Below are positions 31,942-40,905 of a stretch of 64,000 nucleotides of DNA, piece by piece. The DNA is taken from contig NZ_CP126980.1 in assembly GCF_030252345.1 (NCBI RefSeq), positions 7,579,501 through 7,643,500 of the forward strand, in the 5' to 3' direction. The translations under genes and the position numbers were made by a program. Source of the DNA: Actinoplanes oblitus. GTDB lineage: Bacteria > Actinomycetota > Actinomycetes > Mycobacteriales > Micromonosporaceae. The number at the start of each line of letters is the position of its first letter. Position 1 is the first letter of the stretch. The notes under the pieces were generated by a model that saw nothing but the letters and a program-made list of their open reading frames with translations, did no database searches and had not been told where the DNA came from.

Positions 31942-33689
31942 GGCTGTTCCTTCCCGGCGGCGTCGCCGCTCTCGTCTGACCGCATCACGTCACCCTCGGC
32001 ATCCGGCCCGGCCGCCGCCGCACCCGATCCCGTCACCGCCCCCGGAGGACCCGCGAGCCCGCCCGGCCCGGATCCGTCCACCGGCCCCGGATCCGCCACC
32101 GGCCCGGAACCACCCGCCGAACCCGGATCCGCCGCCGGCGGCTCCGCGGGAGCGGCAACCGCCGGACCACCGGACGCCGGATCGGTCACCGCCGGCTCCG
32201 CCGACGTGGCGACCGGGCCGCCGGCCGCCGGGTCCGCCGAACCGGCGGCCACCGGCGACTGTGACGCATCCGGGCCCGGAGCACCACCCGCCGCGCGGTC
32301 CGTGCTGATCGCCGAAGCGGCACGGGGACCCAGCCCCCGCACGATCCGGCGCAGACGCGGCACCCGTTCGCCCACGGCGCGTTCAGCCCCGTGCTCGGTC
32401 GGCCGATAGTAGTCGGTGCCGACGAGATCGTCGGGGACGTACTGCTGCCGGACGACACCTCGTGGGTCGTCGTGCGGGTACCGATAACCGCGACCGTGAC
32501 CAAGACCACGCGCGCCGGAGTAGTGCGCGTCGCGCAGGTGGTTCGGCACCGGTCCACCCCGGCCGGCCCGTACGTCGGTGATGGCCGCGCCGATCGCCGT
32601 GGTGACGCTGTTCGACTTGGGGGCGGTGGCCATGTGCACCACCGCCTGGGCCAGGTTGAGCTGGGCCTCGGGCATGCCGATCAGCTGCACCGCCTGAGCC
32701 GCGGCGGTGGCCACCAGCAGGGCCTGCGGGTCGGCCATCCCGACGTCCTCGCTCGCGAAGATCACGATGCGCCGGGCGATGAACCGCGGGTCCTCGCCGG
32801 CCACGATCATCCGGGCCAGGTAGTGCAGGGCGGCGTCCGGGTCGCTACCCCGCATGCTCTTGATGAACGCGCTGGTCACGTCGTAGTGCGCGTCGCCGTC
32901 CCGGTCGTAGCGCACGGCTGCCACGTCGACCGCGCGCTCGGCGGTGGCCAGGTCGATCTCGGTGGCGCCCTGGGCGAGCGCGGAACCGGCGGCGGCCTCC
33001 ACGGCGGTCAGCGCCTTGCGCACGTCGCCGGCGGCCAGCCGTACGAAATGGTCCTCCGCCTCGGCCGACACGGTGACCGCGCCGCCCAGCCCGCGCGGAT
33101 CGGTGATCGCGCGCCGGATCAACCGGCGGACGTCGTCCTCCCGCAGGGCCTGCAGGGTCAGCAGGACGCAGCGGGAGAGCAGCGGCGAGATCACCGAGAA
33201 GTACGGGTTCTCGGTGGTGGCGGCGAGCAGCGTGACGGTGCGGTCCTCGACCGCGGCGAGCAGCGAGTCCTGCTGGGTCTTGCTGAAACGGTGCACCTCG
33301 TCGATGAACAGGACGGTCGGCGGGCCGCCGCGCCGGCGCTCGGTGCGGGCCGTGTCGATCACCGCGCGCACGTCCTTCACCCCGGCGGTGAGTGCGGACA
33401 TCGCCACGAACTTGCGGTCGGTGGCGTGCGCGACCAGGTGCGCGATGGTGGTCTTGCCGGTGCCGGGCGGCCCCCAGAGGATCACCGACATCGGGCTGGA
33501 CCCGGTCACCAGCTGCCGCAACGGCGCACCGGGGGCGAGCAGGTGCTGCTGCCCGACGAGCTCGTCGATGCTGGCCGGGCGCATCCGGACGGGAAGGGGG
33601 GCGTCCGCCGCGGGTGTGCCGAATCCGGCGGCCGGGGCCTCCGTCGATCGGCCCGGCTGCGCGAGTGAGAAGAGCCCGTCCATTTCCAT
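31938..33689 (-). CDS. rarA: RarA/MgsA, replication-associated recombination AAA+ ATPase
   Basis: 583 residues from ATG 33689 ([11 protein letters not shown]); the frame is open to 33752. Walker [20 protein letters not shown], Walker [14 protein letters not shown], sensor [17 protein letters not shown], and the RarA tetramerisation region ([58 protein letters not shown]). It acts at stalled forks. Unusually the protein does not stop after the conserved end (about residue 450) but carries about 134 further residues of Ala/Gly/Pro/Asp-rich sequence, a composition like the neighbouring giant protein. The stop overlaps that gene's GTG. Confidence 0.92.
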   Translation of the reverse strand: MEMDGLFSLAQPGRSTEAPAAGFGTPAADAPLPVRMRPASIDELVGQQHLLAPGAPLRQLVTGSSPMSVILWGPPGTGKTTIAHLVAHATDRKFVAMSALTAGVKDVRAVIDTARTERRRGGPPTVLFIDEVHRFSKTQQDSLLAAVEDRTVTLLAATTENPYFSVISPLLSRCVLLTLQALREDDVRRLIRRAITDPRGLGGAVTVSAEAEDHFVRLAAGDVRKALTAVEAAAGSALAQGATEIDLATAERAVDVAAVRYDRDGDAHYDVTSAFIKSMRGSDPDAALHYLARMIVAGEDPRFIARRIVIFASEDVGMADPQALLVATAAAQAVQLIGMPEAQLNLAQAVVHMATAPKSNSVTTAIGAAITDVRAGRGGPVPNHLRDAHYSGARGLGHGRGYRYPHDDPRGVVRQQYVPDDLVGTDYYRPTEHGAERAVGERVPRLRRIVRGLGPRAASAISTDRAAGGAPGPDASQSPVAAGSADPAAGGPVATSAEPAVTDPASGGPAVAAPAEPPAADPGSAGGSGPVADPGPVDGSGPGGLAGPPGAVTGSGAAAAGPDAEGDVMRSDESGDAAGKEQP

Positions 33690-33817
33690 CGCAACCGACA
33701 GTACCGGCCGTCCGGGGCCGATCCGAAATGCGACCTCGCCACCTGTGGACACGCTCCCGGCCCGCTAACGCACCGCTACTGAGCGTGTGCGCGCGGGCCG
33801 GAGAAGAGCGCTGAAAC

Positions 33818-34039
33818 TCAGCCGCGGCCGGGGCGGCGGCCGTAGAAGCGGCGGCCGGAACCGGAGCCGGAGCCGAAGGTCGGGCCGCTGCCGACGCCCG
33901 CCAGGTAGAGAGCGAGCAGCAGCAGGCCGAGCGACGCCATGGTGGAGAAGTTGAACAGATCGGGAGCGCCGAAGTTGGTGTCGAGCAGGTCGGCGAGCAG
34001 GTAGATGCCGAAGACGACGGCGGCGGCGATGGCGAGCAT
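33818..34039 (-). CDS. Small two-helix membrane protein
   Basis: 73 residues. Two hydrophobic segments (MLAIAAAVVFGIYLLADLL and ASLGLLLLALYLAGVG) and a Gly/Ser/Arg tail (FGSGSGSGRRFYGRRPGRG). ATG 34039 has GGAGG six bases upstream and overlaps the MFS stop by 4 bases, so it is cotranscribed with the exporter. No function can be assigned. Confidence 0.75.
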   Translation of the reverse strand: MLAIAAAVVFGIYLLADLLDTNFGAPDLFNFSTMASLGLLLLALYLAGVGSGPTFGSGSGSGRRFYGRRPGRG

Positions 34040-35313
34040 CAGGTTCCTCCGGGGGTGAGAGCCGATGTCGGGCTGGTACCCGTATCGATGGGTCCCCGAA
34101 ACTTGGGTTTCACCAGATAGAGCGGGGCGGCCGCGGCGAGCACCAGACCACCGGCCACGATCGCCGCGCTGACGCTCACGCACTGTGCGAACGCGGTCAG
34201 CAGGATCGCGCCGACCGCGAAGCCGGGCTGGCCGACCATCGAGTTGAGCGACAGCAGGCTGGTCCGGTACTCCCCCGCGGCCTGACGGTGCAGCAGGCCG
34301 GCGTGCACCGGGTTGGCCGCGCCGTGCACGGTGTAGGTGAGCAGGAAGCCGATGATCACCCCGGCCGGGCCGGCCAGCAGCCCCATCCCGACGATGGTCA
34401 GGCCCTGCAGGATCCGCAGCGCGAAGCCGGTCCACGGCGCGCCGATCCGCCGGACGAGCAGCGGGATCAGCGCCGCGCCGGCCGCCGAGGCGCCCCACGC
34501 GGCCGAGCTGGCCGGGCCCATCAGCGCGGCGGCCGCGTCCTGGTCGGCGAGCACCTCGCTGAGCCGGATCGGCATCAGCTTCTCGAAGGTCACCATGCCG
34601 AAGCTCCACAGCAGCTCCACCGTGATCAGCGCGAGGACCACCCGGGAGCGGCGGACCAGGCCGAGCGCCGAGCCGATCGCCACCGGCACGCCGCGGACCG
34701 AGGCGATCCAGGCCGCCGGCCCCCGGGCGGTGCGCTCCTCGGTCATCAGCAGCGCCACCGCCACCGTGCTGACCGCGCTCAGACCGAGGGCGACCAGCAA
34801 CGGTTCGGTCAGCGCGCCCACTGCCCCGATCGGACCGAGCCAGATCAGGCCACCGCTGACCAGTGCCCCGGCGGCGACGGCCAGGCTGCACGCGACCGAG
34901 CCGTGACTCAGGCCGGTCTCGAGGTCGGCCGTCCGGTCGGCGGCCAGCGACGCGTCGACATACCAGGAGTCGAGCGGCCCGCTGTCCAGCGCGCGGAAGA
35001 CGCCCTGCAGGAACCAGGCCAGCGCGAACAGGGCGACAGTGCCGGCGAAGCACATCACGGTCAGCGAGAGCAGGTTGACCGCGCCGGCGATCAGCAGCAC
35101 CGGGCGCCGGCCGAGCGCGTCGGCCAGCCCACCGGTGGGCAGCTCCAGGACCAGCACGGTGATGCCCTGGACGGCGGCGGTCACGCCGGCCTGCGCGATC
35201 GTCAGCCCCCGGTCCAGCGGGAGCAGCGTGGTCAGCGGCACGGTGAGGCCGACCGGCAGCCAGCGGACCACGATCAAGAACAGATACCGGAGGCGGATTT
35301 CGCGTACGCCCAT
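34039..35313 (-). CDS. MFS transporter under an ArsR-type regulator
   Basis: 424 residues, about 12 membrane segments. The first cytoplasmic loop has ELPTGGLADALGRRPVLL, the MFS A-motif region. It resembles MFS exporters with a YFGPLDSWYVD-like segment (here SGPLDSWYVDA) found in actinobacteria; substrate unknown. It starts within a few bases of the ArsR stop (35316) and overlaps the small membrane protein at its end. An efflux role is inferred from the regulator pairing. Confidence 0.85.
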   Translation of the reverse strand: MGVREIRLRYLFLIVVRWLPVGLTVPLTTLLPLDRGLTIAQAGVTAAVQGITVLVLELPTGGLADALGRRPVLLIAGAVNLLSLTVMCFAGTVALFALAWFLQGVFRALDSGPLDSWYVDASLAADRTADLETGLSHGSVACSLAVAAGALVSGGLIWLGPIGAVGALTEPLLVALGLSAVSTVAVALLMTEERTARGPAAWIASVRGVPVAIGSALGLVRRSRVVLALITVELLWSFGMVTFEKLMPIRLSEVLADQDAAAALMGPASSAAWGASAAGAALIPLLVRRIGAPWTGFALRILQGLTIVGMGLLAGPAGVIIGFLLTYTVHGAANPVHAGLLHRQAAGEYRTSLLSLNSMVGQPGFAVGAILLTAFAQCVSVSAAIVAGGLVLAAAAPLYLVKPKFRGPIDTGTSPTSALTPGGT

Positions 35314-35315
35314 TG

Positions 35316-35897
35316 TCACGTCCCGCCCTCGATCCGCGGGAGACCGGCGACGTAGAGGGCGACCGGCCGCGCGTCGGGGCCGGGAGCGTCCGCACCCAGG
35401 CGCCGGTACCGGTCGACGACCTCCTCGATCTCGCGGAGCATGGCCCGGGTCTGCGCCGAGCCCAGGTGCAGCAGGTAGTCGGAGATCTCGGCGGTCTCCT
35501 GCCAGCTCGCCGGCTCGTCCGGCAGCGCGCGCCGCCAGTTCTGCGCGAGCTCGGCGAAGCGGCTGACCTGGAACGCCTCCAGCCACTCGGCGGCCGCGGT
35601 GGCCTCCGGGTCGCCCTCGTAGTGACTGCGCCGCCAGCTGCTCATGTCGTGCGCGGCCCGCCACCACCGCTGCCGGCCGCCACCGGCACGGTCCTCCTCG
35701 GTCACCAGGCCGACCTCGGCGAGCTGGCGCAGGTGGTAGCTGGTCGCGCCGGTGTTGGTGCCCAGGTCGGCGGCGAGCCGGGTGGCGGTGGCCGGGCCGG
35801 CGAGCCGGAGCCGGCCGAGCAGCCGGAGGCGCAGGGGATGCGCCAGCACGCGGATCTGCCGGCCGGAGAGGTGTACCTGGGTGAGATCGTCGGCCAT
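35316..35897 (-). CDS. ArsR/HTH_20-family winged-helix transcriptional regulator
   Basis: 193 residues. A winged helix at about 12-80 (RVLAHPLRLRLLGRLRL, TRLAADLGTNTGATSYHLRQ, LAEVGLVTEED) followed by about 110 residues of helical effector or dimer region with many Trp and Arg. No Cys metal site is visible, so it is probably not a metal sensor. ATG 35897 was chosen because upstream bases are AT-rich and contain the putative operator; the frame stays open to 35951. It leads the operon regulator-MFS-small protein and probably represses it. Confidence 0.88.
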   Translation of the reverse strand: MADDLTQVHLSGRQIRVLAHPLRLRLLGRLRLAGPATATRLAADLGTNTGATSYHLRQLAEVGLVTEEDRAGGGRQRWWRAAHDMSSWRRSHYEGDPEATAAAEWLEAFQVSRFAELAQNWRRALPDEPASWQETAEISDYLLHLGSAQTRAMLREIEEVVDRYRRLGADAPGPDARPVALYVAGLPRIEGGT

Positions 35898-35940
35898 GGA
35901 TCCACAATAACTGTGCATAGAAGTTGTGCAAAGGAATTGT
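35898..35940 (-). promoter_or_regulatory. AT-rich promoter/operator of the ArsR-MFS operon
   Basis: An AT-rich island in GC-rich DNA just before the regulator start. ACAAT (35904) and ATTGT (35936) form outer inverted arms, and inside the minus strand has TTGCACAACTTC and ATGCACAGTTA, two near-repeats of GCACA. The pattern fits a repressor site over the promoter; the exact operator is inferred. Confidence 0.45.
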
Positions 35941-35956
35941 GGAGGGACCACGGATG

Positions 35957-35978
35957 CCGCCCGGCGGTCGCCGGGCGG
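35957..35978. terminator. GC-rich hairpin downstream of the GyrI-like gene
   Basis: CCGCCCGGCG-GT-CGCCGGGCGG, perfect 10-base arms, about 95 bases past the GyrI-like stop and upstream of the ArsR operator. No T-run. It may separate the two minus-strand transcripts. Confidence 0.4.
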
Positions 35979-36071
35979 GTCTGGAGCGGGCGGCGCTCGC
36001 GGGTGGCCACGGGCGGGGTGGGGTGGGCGCGCTGCGATGCCCGGGGAGGTGACAGGCGTACGAAATGGGTG

Positions 36072-36560
36072 TCAATCGGCCAGTTTGAAGAGCAGGGCCG
36101 TTTCCCACTTGTGCATGTCGGGCTGCTCGGCCGGGTTGGTCATCAGGATCTCGACGCGGGCGTTCCAGCGCTCACCCGTCGGCGTCGGAGTCATGTCCCA
36201 GCTCAGGCCCTTGCGCTGGGCCCAATCCAGCAGGCGGGCGGTGACGCTCATCAATTGATCGGGGTGGCCGACATGGGTGACGGTGGCGTAGCGGCCGGCG
36301 GGCAGCGTGTCGACGAAGTGGGGCGGATCCACCGGAACCGGGCCGGCGACCGGGATGCCGGCCTCGACGACCATCTCCGCCGCCATGTCGATCACGCGAT
36401 AGCGGAAGAACGGCGCGCCGGTGACCCGCACGCCGCGCTGCGCCAAGCCGGCGAACATGGTGGGCAGGTGATCGGCGACGCGGGCGAACTCGATCATGGT
36501 GATCGATTCGCGGCGCCCGACGTAGGGCTGCTCGGCGCACTGGACGATGGTCGGCTCCAC
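36072..36560 (-). CDS. GyrI-like small-molecule-binding domain protein
   Basis: 162 residues from GTG 36560 (VEPTIVQCAEQPYVGRRESI); GTG 36575 and a longer start to 36602 are possible but would run back into the aspS terminator hairpin. The order EQPYVGRRESIT, PFFRYRVID, GIPVAGPVP, LPAGRYATVTHVGH and a C-terminal EILMTNP segment is that of GyrI/AraC effector-binding (SOUL-like) domains, which bind hydrophobic ligands either alone or fused to regulators. No DNA-binding domain is attached. Neighbouring aspS is unrelated; a link to the downstream efflux operon is possible but unproven. Confidence 0.78.
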   Translation of the reverse strand: MEPTIVQCAEQPYVGRRESITMIEFARVADHLPTMFAGLAQRGVRVTGAPFFRYRVIDMAAEMVVEAGIPVAGPVPVDPPHFVDTLPAGRYATVTHVGHPDQLMSVTARLLDWAQRKGLSWDMTPTPTGERWNARVEILMTNPAEQPDMHKWETALLFKLAD

Positions 36561-36579
36561 GCGGACCAGTCTCACAAAA

Positions 36580-36617
36580 CAGTGGTGGCCCCGCATCCTC
36601 ACGCGGGGCCACCACTG
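36580..36617 (-). terminator. Strong terminator after aspS
   Basis: CAGTGGTGGCCCCGC and GCGGGGCCACCACTG, perfect 15-base arms with an 8-base loop, ten bases past the aspS stop; TTTTG follows on the minus strand. Confidence 0.92.
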
Positions 36618-36626
36618 TCGACAGGG

Positions 36627-38429
36627 CTAGTTGGAACGCTCCACCGGGACGGCCTGGCCGTCGGTGCCGGGCGTGCCGGCGGTCGCCTTCGGCTTGGCGT
36701 CGACGCCGGCCTCCAGGCGCTGCTGCGCGGTGATCGGGGTCGGCGCACCGGTCAGCGGGTCGAAGCCGCCGCGGCTCTTCGGGAACGAGATGACCTCGCG
36801 GATCGAGTCGAACCCACCGAGCAGCATGCAGGCGCGGTCCCAGCCCAGCGCGATGCCGGCGTGCGGCGGCGGGCCGTACTTGAACGCCTCGAGCAGGAAG
36901 CCGAACTTGTCCTGCGCCTCCTCCGGGGTGATGCCGAGCAGGTCGAAGACCCGGCTCTGCACGTCACCGCGGTGGATACGGACGCTGCCGCCGCCGATCT
37001 CGTTGCCGTTGCAGACGATGTCGTACGCGTAGGCGAGCGCCTGGTCGGGGGCGGTCTCGAACTTGTCGAGCCACTCCTCGTTCGGCGAGGTGAAGGGGTG
37101 GTGGACGGCGGTCCAGCCACCGTCGTCGGTCCGCTCGAACATCGGAGCGTCGACGACCCAGCAGAACGCCCAGGCGTCCTCGTCGATCAGCTTGGCGCGC
37201 TTGGCGATCTCGATGCGGGCCGCGCCGAGCAGCTCCTGCGCCTCCCGCCGGTCGGTGCTGGCGGCGAAGAAGACCGCGTCGCCCGGCTTGGCGCCGACCG
37301 CGTCGGCCAGCCCCTCCAGGTGAGCGGCGGACAGGTTCTTCGCGACCGGGCCGCGCGGGGCGCCGGTCTCCGCGTCGAGCACGACGTAGGCCAGGCCGCG
37401 GGCGCCCCGCGCTTTCGCCCAGTCCTGCCAGCCGTCCAGCTCCTTGCGGGTCTGCGCGGCGCCACCCGGCATCACGACGGCGCCCACGTAGCCACCGGCG
37501 TCGATCGCCCCGGCGAACACCCGGAACTCGGTGCCGCGCAGGTAGTCGGTGAGCTCGGTCAGCTCCAGGTTGAAGCGCAGGTCCGGCTTGTCGGAACCGT
37601 ACCGGTTCATCGCGTCGTGCCAGGTGATCCGCGGGATCGGCAGCGGGATCTCGTAGCCGGCCAGCTCGCTCCAGAGCTTCGAGACGATCTCCTCGCCCAG
37701 CTCGATGATGTCGTCCTGCGTGACGAACGACATCTCGATGTCCAGCTGGGTGAACTCCGGCTGCCGGTCGGCGCGGAAGTCCTCGTCGCGGTAGCAGCGG
37801 GCGATCTGGTAGTAGCGCTCCATGCCGGCCACCATCAGCAGCTGCTTGAACAGCTGCGGGGACTGGGGCAGCGCGTACCACGTGCCGGGCTGCAGGCGGA
37901 CCGGCACCAAGAAGTCGCGGGCGCCCTCCGGCGTCGACCGGGTCAGGGTCGGCGTCTCGATCTCGTTGAAGTCGCGGGCGTGCAGCACCTCGCGGGCGAT
38001 CTGGTTGGCGCGGCTGCGCAGGCGCAGCGCCTTGGCCGGGCCGGAGCGGCGCAGGTCCAGGTAGCGGTACTTGAGGCGGATGTCGTCGGAGGCGGTGATC
38101 GTGTCGTCGATCGGCAGCGGCAGCGGGGCCGCCTCGGAGAGCACGGTCAGCTCGCTGGCGACCACCTCGATCGCGCCGGTGGCGAGCTCCGGGTTCTCGT
38201 TGCCGGCCGGGCGGGCGTTGACCTCGCCGACGACCTTGACGCAGAACTCGTTGCGCAGCGCGTGCGCGTCCTCCTCGCGGAAGACCACCTGCACCACGCC
38301 GGAGCCGTCCCGCAGGTCGACGAAGATGACACCGCCGTGGTCACGCCGGCGGGCCACCCAACCGGCGAGCGTCACCGTCGTGCCGGCGTCAGTTGCACGC
38401 AGGCTGCCGGCGTCATGGGTCCTGATCAC
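36627..38429 (-). CDS. aspS: Aspartyl-tRNA synthetase
   Basis: 600 residues from GTG 38429 ([16 protein letters not shown]), which has TTAGGAG eight bases upstream; the open frame continues to 38471 without homology. Class IIb synthetase: N-terminal OB-fold ([23 protein letters not shown]), motif 2 ([19 protein letters not shown]), the bacterial GAD insertion, and motif 3 ([15 protein letters not shown]) near the end. Whether it is Asp-specific or also charges tRNA-Asn cannot be decided here, since gatCAB is outside the window. Confidence 0.96.
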   Translation of the reverse strand: MIRTHDAGSLRATDAGTTVTLAGWVARRRDHGGVIFVDLRDGSGVVQVVFREEDAHALRNEFCVKVVGEVNARPAGNENPELATGAIEVVASELTVLSEAAPLPLPIDDTITASDDIRLKYRYLDLRRSGPAKALRLRSRANQIAREVLHARDFNEIETPTLTRSTPEGARDFLVPVRLQPGTWYALPQSPQLFKQLLMVAGMERYYQIARCYRDEDFRADRQPEFTQLDIEMSFVTQDDIIELGEEIVSKLWSELAGYEIPLPIPRITWHDAMNRYGSDKPDLRFNLELTELTDYLRGTEFRVFAGAIDAGGYVGAVVMPGGAAQTRKELDGWQDWAKARGARGLAYVVLDAETGAPRGPVAKNLSAAHLEGLADAVGAKPGDAVFFAASTDRREAQELLGAARIEIAKRAKLIDEDAWAFCWVVDAPMFERTDDGGWTAVHHPFTSPNEEWLDKFETAPDQALAYAYDIVCNGNEIGGGSVRIHRGDVQSRVFDLLGITPEEAQDKFGFLLEAFKYGPPPHAGIALGWDRACMLLGGFDSIREVISFPKSRGGFDPLTGAPTPITAQQRLEAGVDAKPKATAGTPGTDGQAVPVERSN

Positions 38430-38703
38430 GGAAACGACTCCTAACCGAGTTTCGCGGGGCGCACCCGACATTCTGTCAGCACCACGTCGGCGCCCGTCCC
38501 ACGGGCCGGTTTAGCCCTGTTCGTCCCAGCCGGCTGTCTCTCTTGCGCACCTGCCACCAGCCTCGAGCCCCCTCCCCTGGCTCTCCTCACGCCGCCCGCC
38601 CTCTCGTCGCGCCGCCAGCCTCTCCCGCCCAGCCGCCCGCCTCCTTGCGCCTCTGTCCCTGAGCCGCTCCGTTCGTCCCTTCACTCCGCCGCATCCGCCC
38701 GCC

Positions 38704-40449
38704 TCACGTCGGAGCCAGCCAGGAGGTGGCTCTCAGGCTCGCCGCGCCGGTGCCACCCACCTCGCTGATCTCCACCAGCACCAATCGGGCCGGCTCCGCG
38801 GCGGTCAGCACGCAGAGCGCCGCGCCTTTCCGGACCTCCACCTCGACGCCCGGCCCCAGCGGCCCGGTCCGGATCGCCCGCAGGCACCCGGCCGCGTCGA
38901 GGCTCCCGTTCGCCACGCTGCTGCCGGCCACCGAGCCGATCGCCAGCGTCAGCCGGGCCGGCCCGTTACCGCACCGACTGTCATAGCGCAGGTCGGCGCC
39001 CTGCTCGGCAACCCCGACGCGAGGTTCGTCGAGGTCCAGGTAGACCAGCGCGGCACAGCCGATCCGCACATTCAGGGCCTCTTTCGCGTACGTCACCAGC
39101 GGCCCCACCGTGGCCCGCGCGGCCGTTGCGCTCGTCTCCGGCATCTCCATCGGCTTGGCGGCCAGCCGGTGCAGCAGCAGCCCGGTCGCGGCACTGCCGG
39201 CCAGCGCCAGCAGGCTGACCAGGAGCGCGGTGATCGCCAGTCGCCGCTGGTGCCGGGTCTCGGGCGTCGGGAGCCGCTCGGTGAGACCCTGCTCGGTAGG
39301 CCACCACGGCGTCTGGGAAACCTCCGTGCCGTCCGCACCCAGCCGCCCCATCTCGCTGTCCAGCCGCCACTTCGGCCGGTTCGGCCTGGGCGGGCCGGTG
39401 TCACCTCCGCCCGCCGGGCCAGCCACCTCCCCAACCTGCCGGCCCGCCCTGTCCCCCGCGCGCCGAACCACCCCAACCCCAAGCGGCCGCTCCTCCCCGG
39501 CCCCACCACGCCGGACCACCCCAACCCCGAGCGGCTGCTCCTCCCCGGCCCCGCCCTGCCGGACCACCCCAAGCCCGCGCGGCTGCTCCTCCCCGGCTGC
39601 GCCCTGCCGGACCACCCCAAGCCCGCGCGGCTGCTCCTCCCCGGCTGCGCCCTGCCGGACCACCCCAACCCCAAGCGGCTGCTCCTCCCCGGCTCCGCCC
39701 TGCCGGACCACCCTTTCCTGCGGCTGCCGGTCCGGCCCATCCCTACCTGAGCGGCTCGGGCTGTCGTCGGCCGGCCGGTTCACCTCGGCCCCGGACGACC
39801 GGCCCGCACTACCCTCCGCGTGTGCTCTCGGCGTCGGCACCGGCACGGGGGCTCCCGACTGCTGGGGATATGCCTGCCGGATCGAAGCCGGATGCCCACC
39901 CGGCACGCTTCCCGCCCGACCCACAGTCCTCGCCGGACGATCCGCCACCGGCCCGTCGCCTCCCACCGGCTGCCCAGACGTCGGCACGTCCCGGCTCACC
40001 GGAATCTCCACCACCACCGGGGCAGCCGCCGCCCGGCCGTCCCGGTCCACCCGAGCACCGCCTCGCGGCCTGGCCGCCCCGACTGCCCGGGTGCCCCTCG
40101 CAACGGGAATCCTCGGAGCGACGTGGATGTCCGAGGCAACCGCCGGACTGACCTGACCGGCCAGCCCCGCCCGGTCACCGGCGTCCCCAGTACCACCGGC
40201 GTCATCCCCAGCACCGGCGTCATCTCGACCGCCGTCATCCCGGAGTGCGCGCTCATCAGCGCTCCCGGAAGAGGCCTGACCGGCATGATCTGCATAACTG
40301 GCTGCGCGAAAAACAGGCAAGAGGAACCCCTCCAGCGAGTAGGCAAAACCTCCCAAATAGGATAAGTAGCTTCGATCTTCCGCAACATCCCCCGCCGAGG
40401 CGACTCCCTCCCCTATCTCCCTGGCACAGGGTCCGCCTGTCGAAACCAC
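38704..40449 (-). CDS. Repeat-containing single-pass membrane protein (start uncertain)
   Basis: Up to 581 residues. The C-terminal part is convincing: Arg-rich stretch, membrane segment (LAITALLVSLLALAGSAATGLLL) near residue 410, then a 145-residue ectodomain with four Cys (RIGCAAL, SRCGNG, AGCLRA, ALCVL). Before it is a low-complexity Gly/Glu/Arg region with five to six copies of a 16-residue repeat, GVVRQGAAGEEQPRGL and variants. The first 60 codons (40270-40449) have low third-position GC and an AT-rich patch, so the true start is probably further in, and that patch may be the promoter. Family unknown. Architecture parallels the giant protein at 26698-31941: disordered repeat, one helix, Cys-containing tail. 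Confidence 0.65.
   Translation of the reverse strand: MVSTGGPCAREIGEGVASAGDVAEDRSYLSYLGGFAYSLEGFLLPVFRAASYADHAGQASSGSADERALRDDGGRDDAGAGDDAGGTGDAGDRAGLAGQVSPAVASDIHVAPRIPVARGTRAVGAARPRGGARVDRDGRAAAAPVVVEIPVSRDVPTSGQPVGGDGPVADRPARTVGRAGSVPGGHPASIRQAYPQQSGAPVPVPTPRAHAEGSAGRSSGAEVNRPADDSPSRSGRDGPDRQPQERVVRQGGAGEEQPLGVGVVRQGAAGEEQPRGLGVVRQGAAGEEQPRGLGVVRQGGAGEEQPLGVGVVRRGGAGEERPLGVGVVRRAGDRAGRQVGEVAGPAGGGDTGPPRPNRPKWRLDSEMGRLGADGTEVSQTPWWPTEQGLTERLPTPETRHQRRLAITALLVSLLALAGSAATGLLLHRLAAKPMEMPETSATAARATVGPLVTYAKEALNVRIGCAALVYLDLDEPRVGVAEQGADLRYDSRCGNGPARLTLAIGSVAGSSVANGSLDAAGCLRAIRTGPLGPGVEVEVRKGAALCVLTAAEPARLVLVEISEVGGTGAASLRATSWLAPT
39458..39735 (-). repeat. 48-bp tandem repeats within the membrane-protein gene
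   Basis: Units start at 48-base steps (39487, 39535, 39583, 39631, 39679 measured at the same motif) with partial copies at the ends. Two central copies are nearly identical. Each encodes GVVRQG(A/G)AGEEQP(R/L)G(L/V); frame is preserved. Confidence 0.9.
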
Positions 40450-40509
40450 CCACGGGCGAGCACCGGAACGACACTCGACGAGCCCACCTCGCCGGCCCGC
40501 GGCGAACCG

Positions 40510-40854
40510 TCACCTGAACTCGCGGACCACCTCGATCGTCCCGACGATGTGGTCGTTGAACTCCTCGAGCTCCTCGGCGGGCACCCACAGCTCGAGAATC
40601 GTGTCCCCGCCCGCCTGCCGCACCGGATAGCGAGCCGCAAACGCCGCGTCCACCTCGAATCTGGTCACGAACCCCACGCCCGAAGCGGGCACGTTCCAAT
40701 CCCGAGCGATCATGACGGCGTAGTCCTCGTTGAGCACCGGGTAGAAGATCGGCTGGTCCGGCAGCCGCGGCGGCCACCGCCGCCATCCCGATGCCCGCAC
40801 CAGATCGAGCTCCTTCGGCCCGGTGGGCCGCCAGAGGGTGAGTGTCTCCGTCAT
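40510..40854 (-). CDS. Conserved small protein, 'ADP-ribosylation/crystallin J1'-labelled family
   Basis: 114 residues from ATG 40854 (MTETLTLWRPTGPKELDLV). It contains SGWRRWPPRLPDQPIFYPVL, then ARDWNVPASGVGFVTRFEV and WVPAEELEEFNDHIVG, a pattern I recognise from actinobacterial proteins often labelled ADP-ribosylation/crystallin J1, although no ADP-ribosylhydrolase site is present. The biochemical role is unknown. It stands alone downstream of the PLP enzyme gene, 50 bases away, possibly cotranscribed. Confidence 0.8.
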   Translation of the reverse strand: MTETLTLWRPTGPKELDLVRASGWRRWPPRLPDQPIFYPVLNEDYAVMIARDWNVPASGVGFVTRFEVDAAFAARYPVRQAGGDTILELWVPAEELEEFNDHIVGTIEVVREFR

Positions 40855-40905
40855 GAAGCGCAGTCTCCCCACATCGGCTCCGCCTGTCGCTCGCTTTCCA
40901 ACGGG

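Noticed and set aside
27103..31979. Plus-strand collagen-like or Arg/Thr-rich frames opposite the giant gene
   Set aside because: They mirror the repeat composition; only the minus frame has a start coupled to rarA and a convincing membrane/Cys-rich C-terminus.
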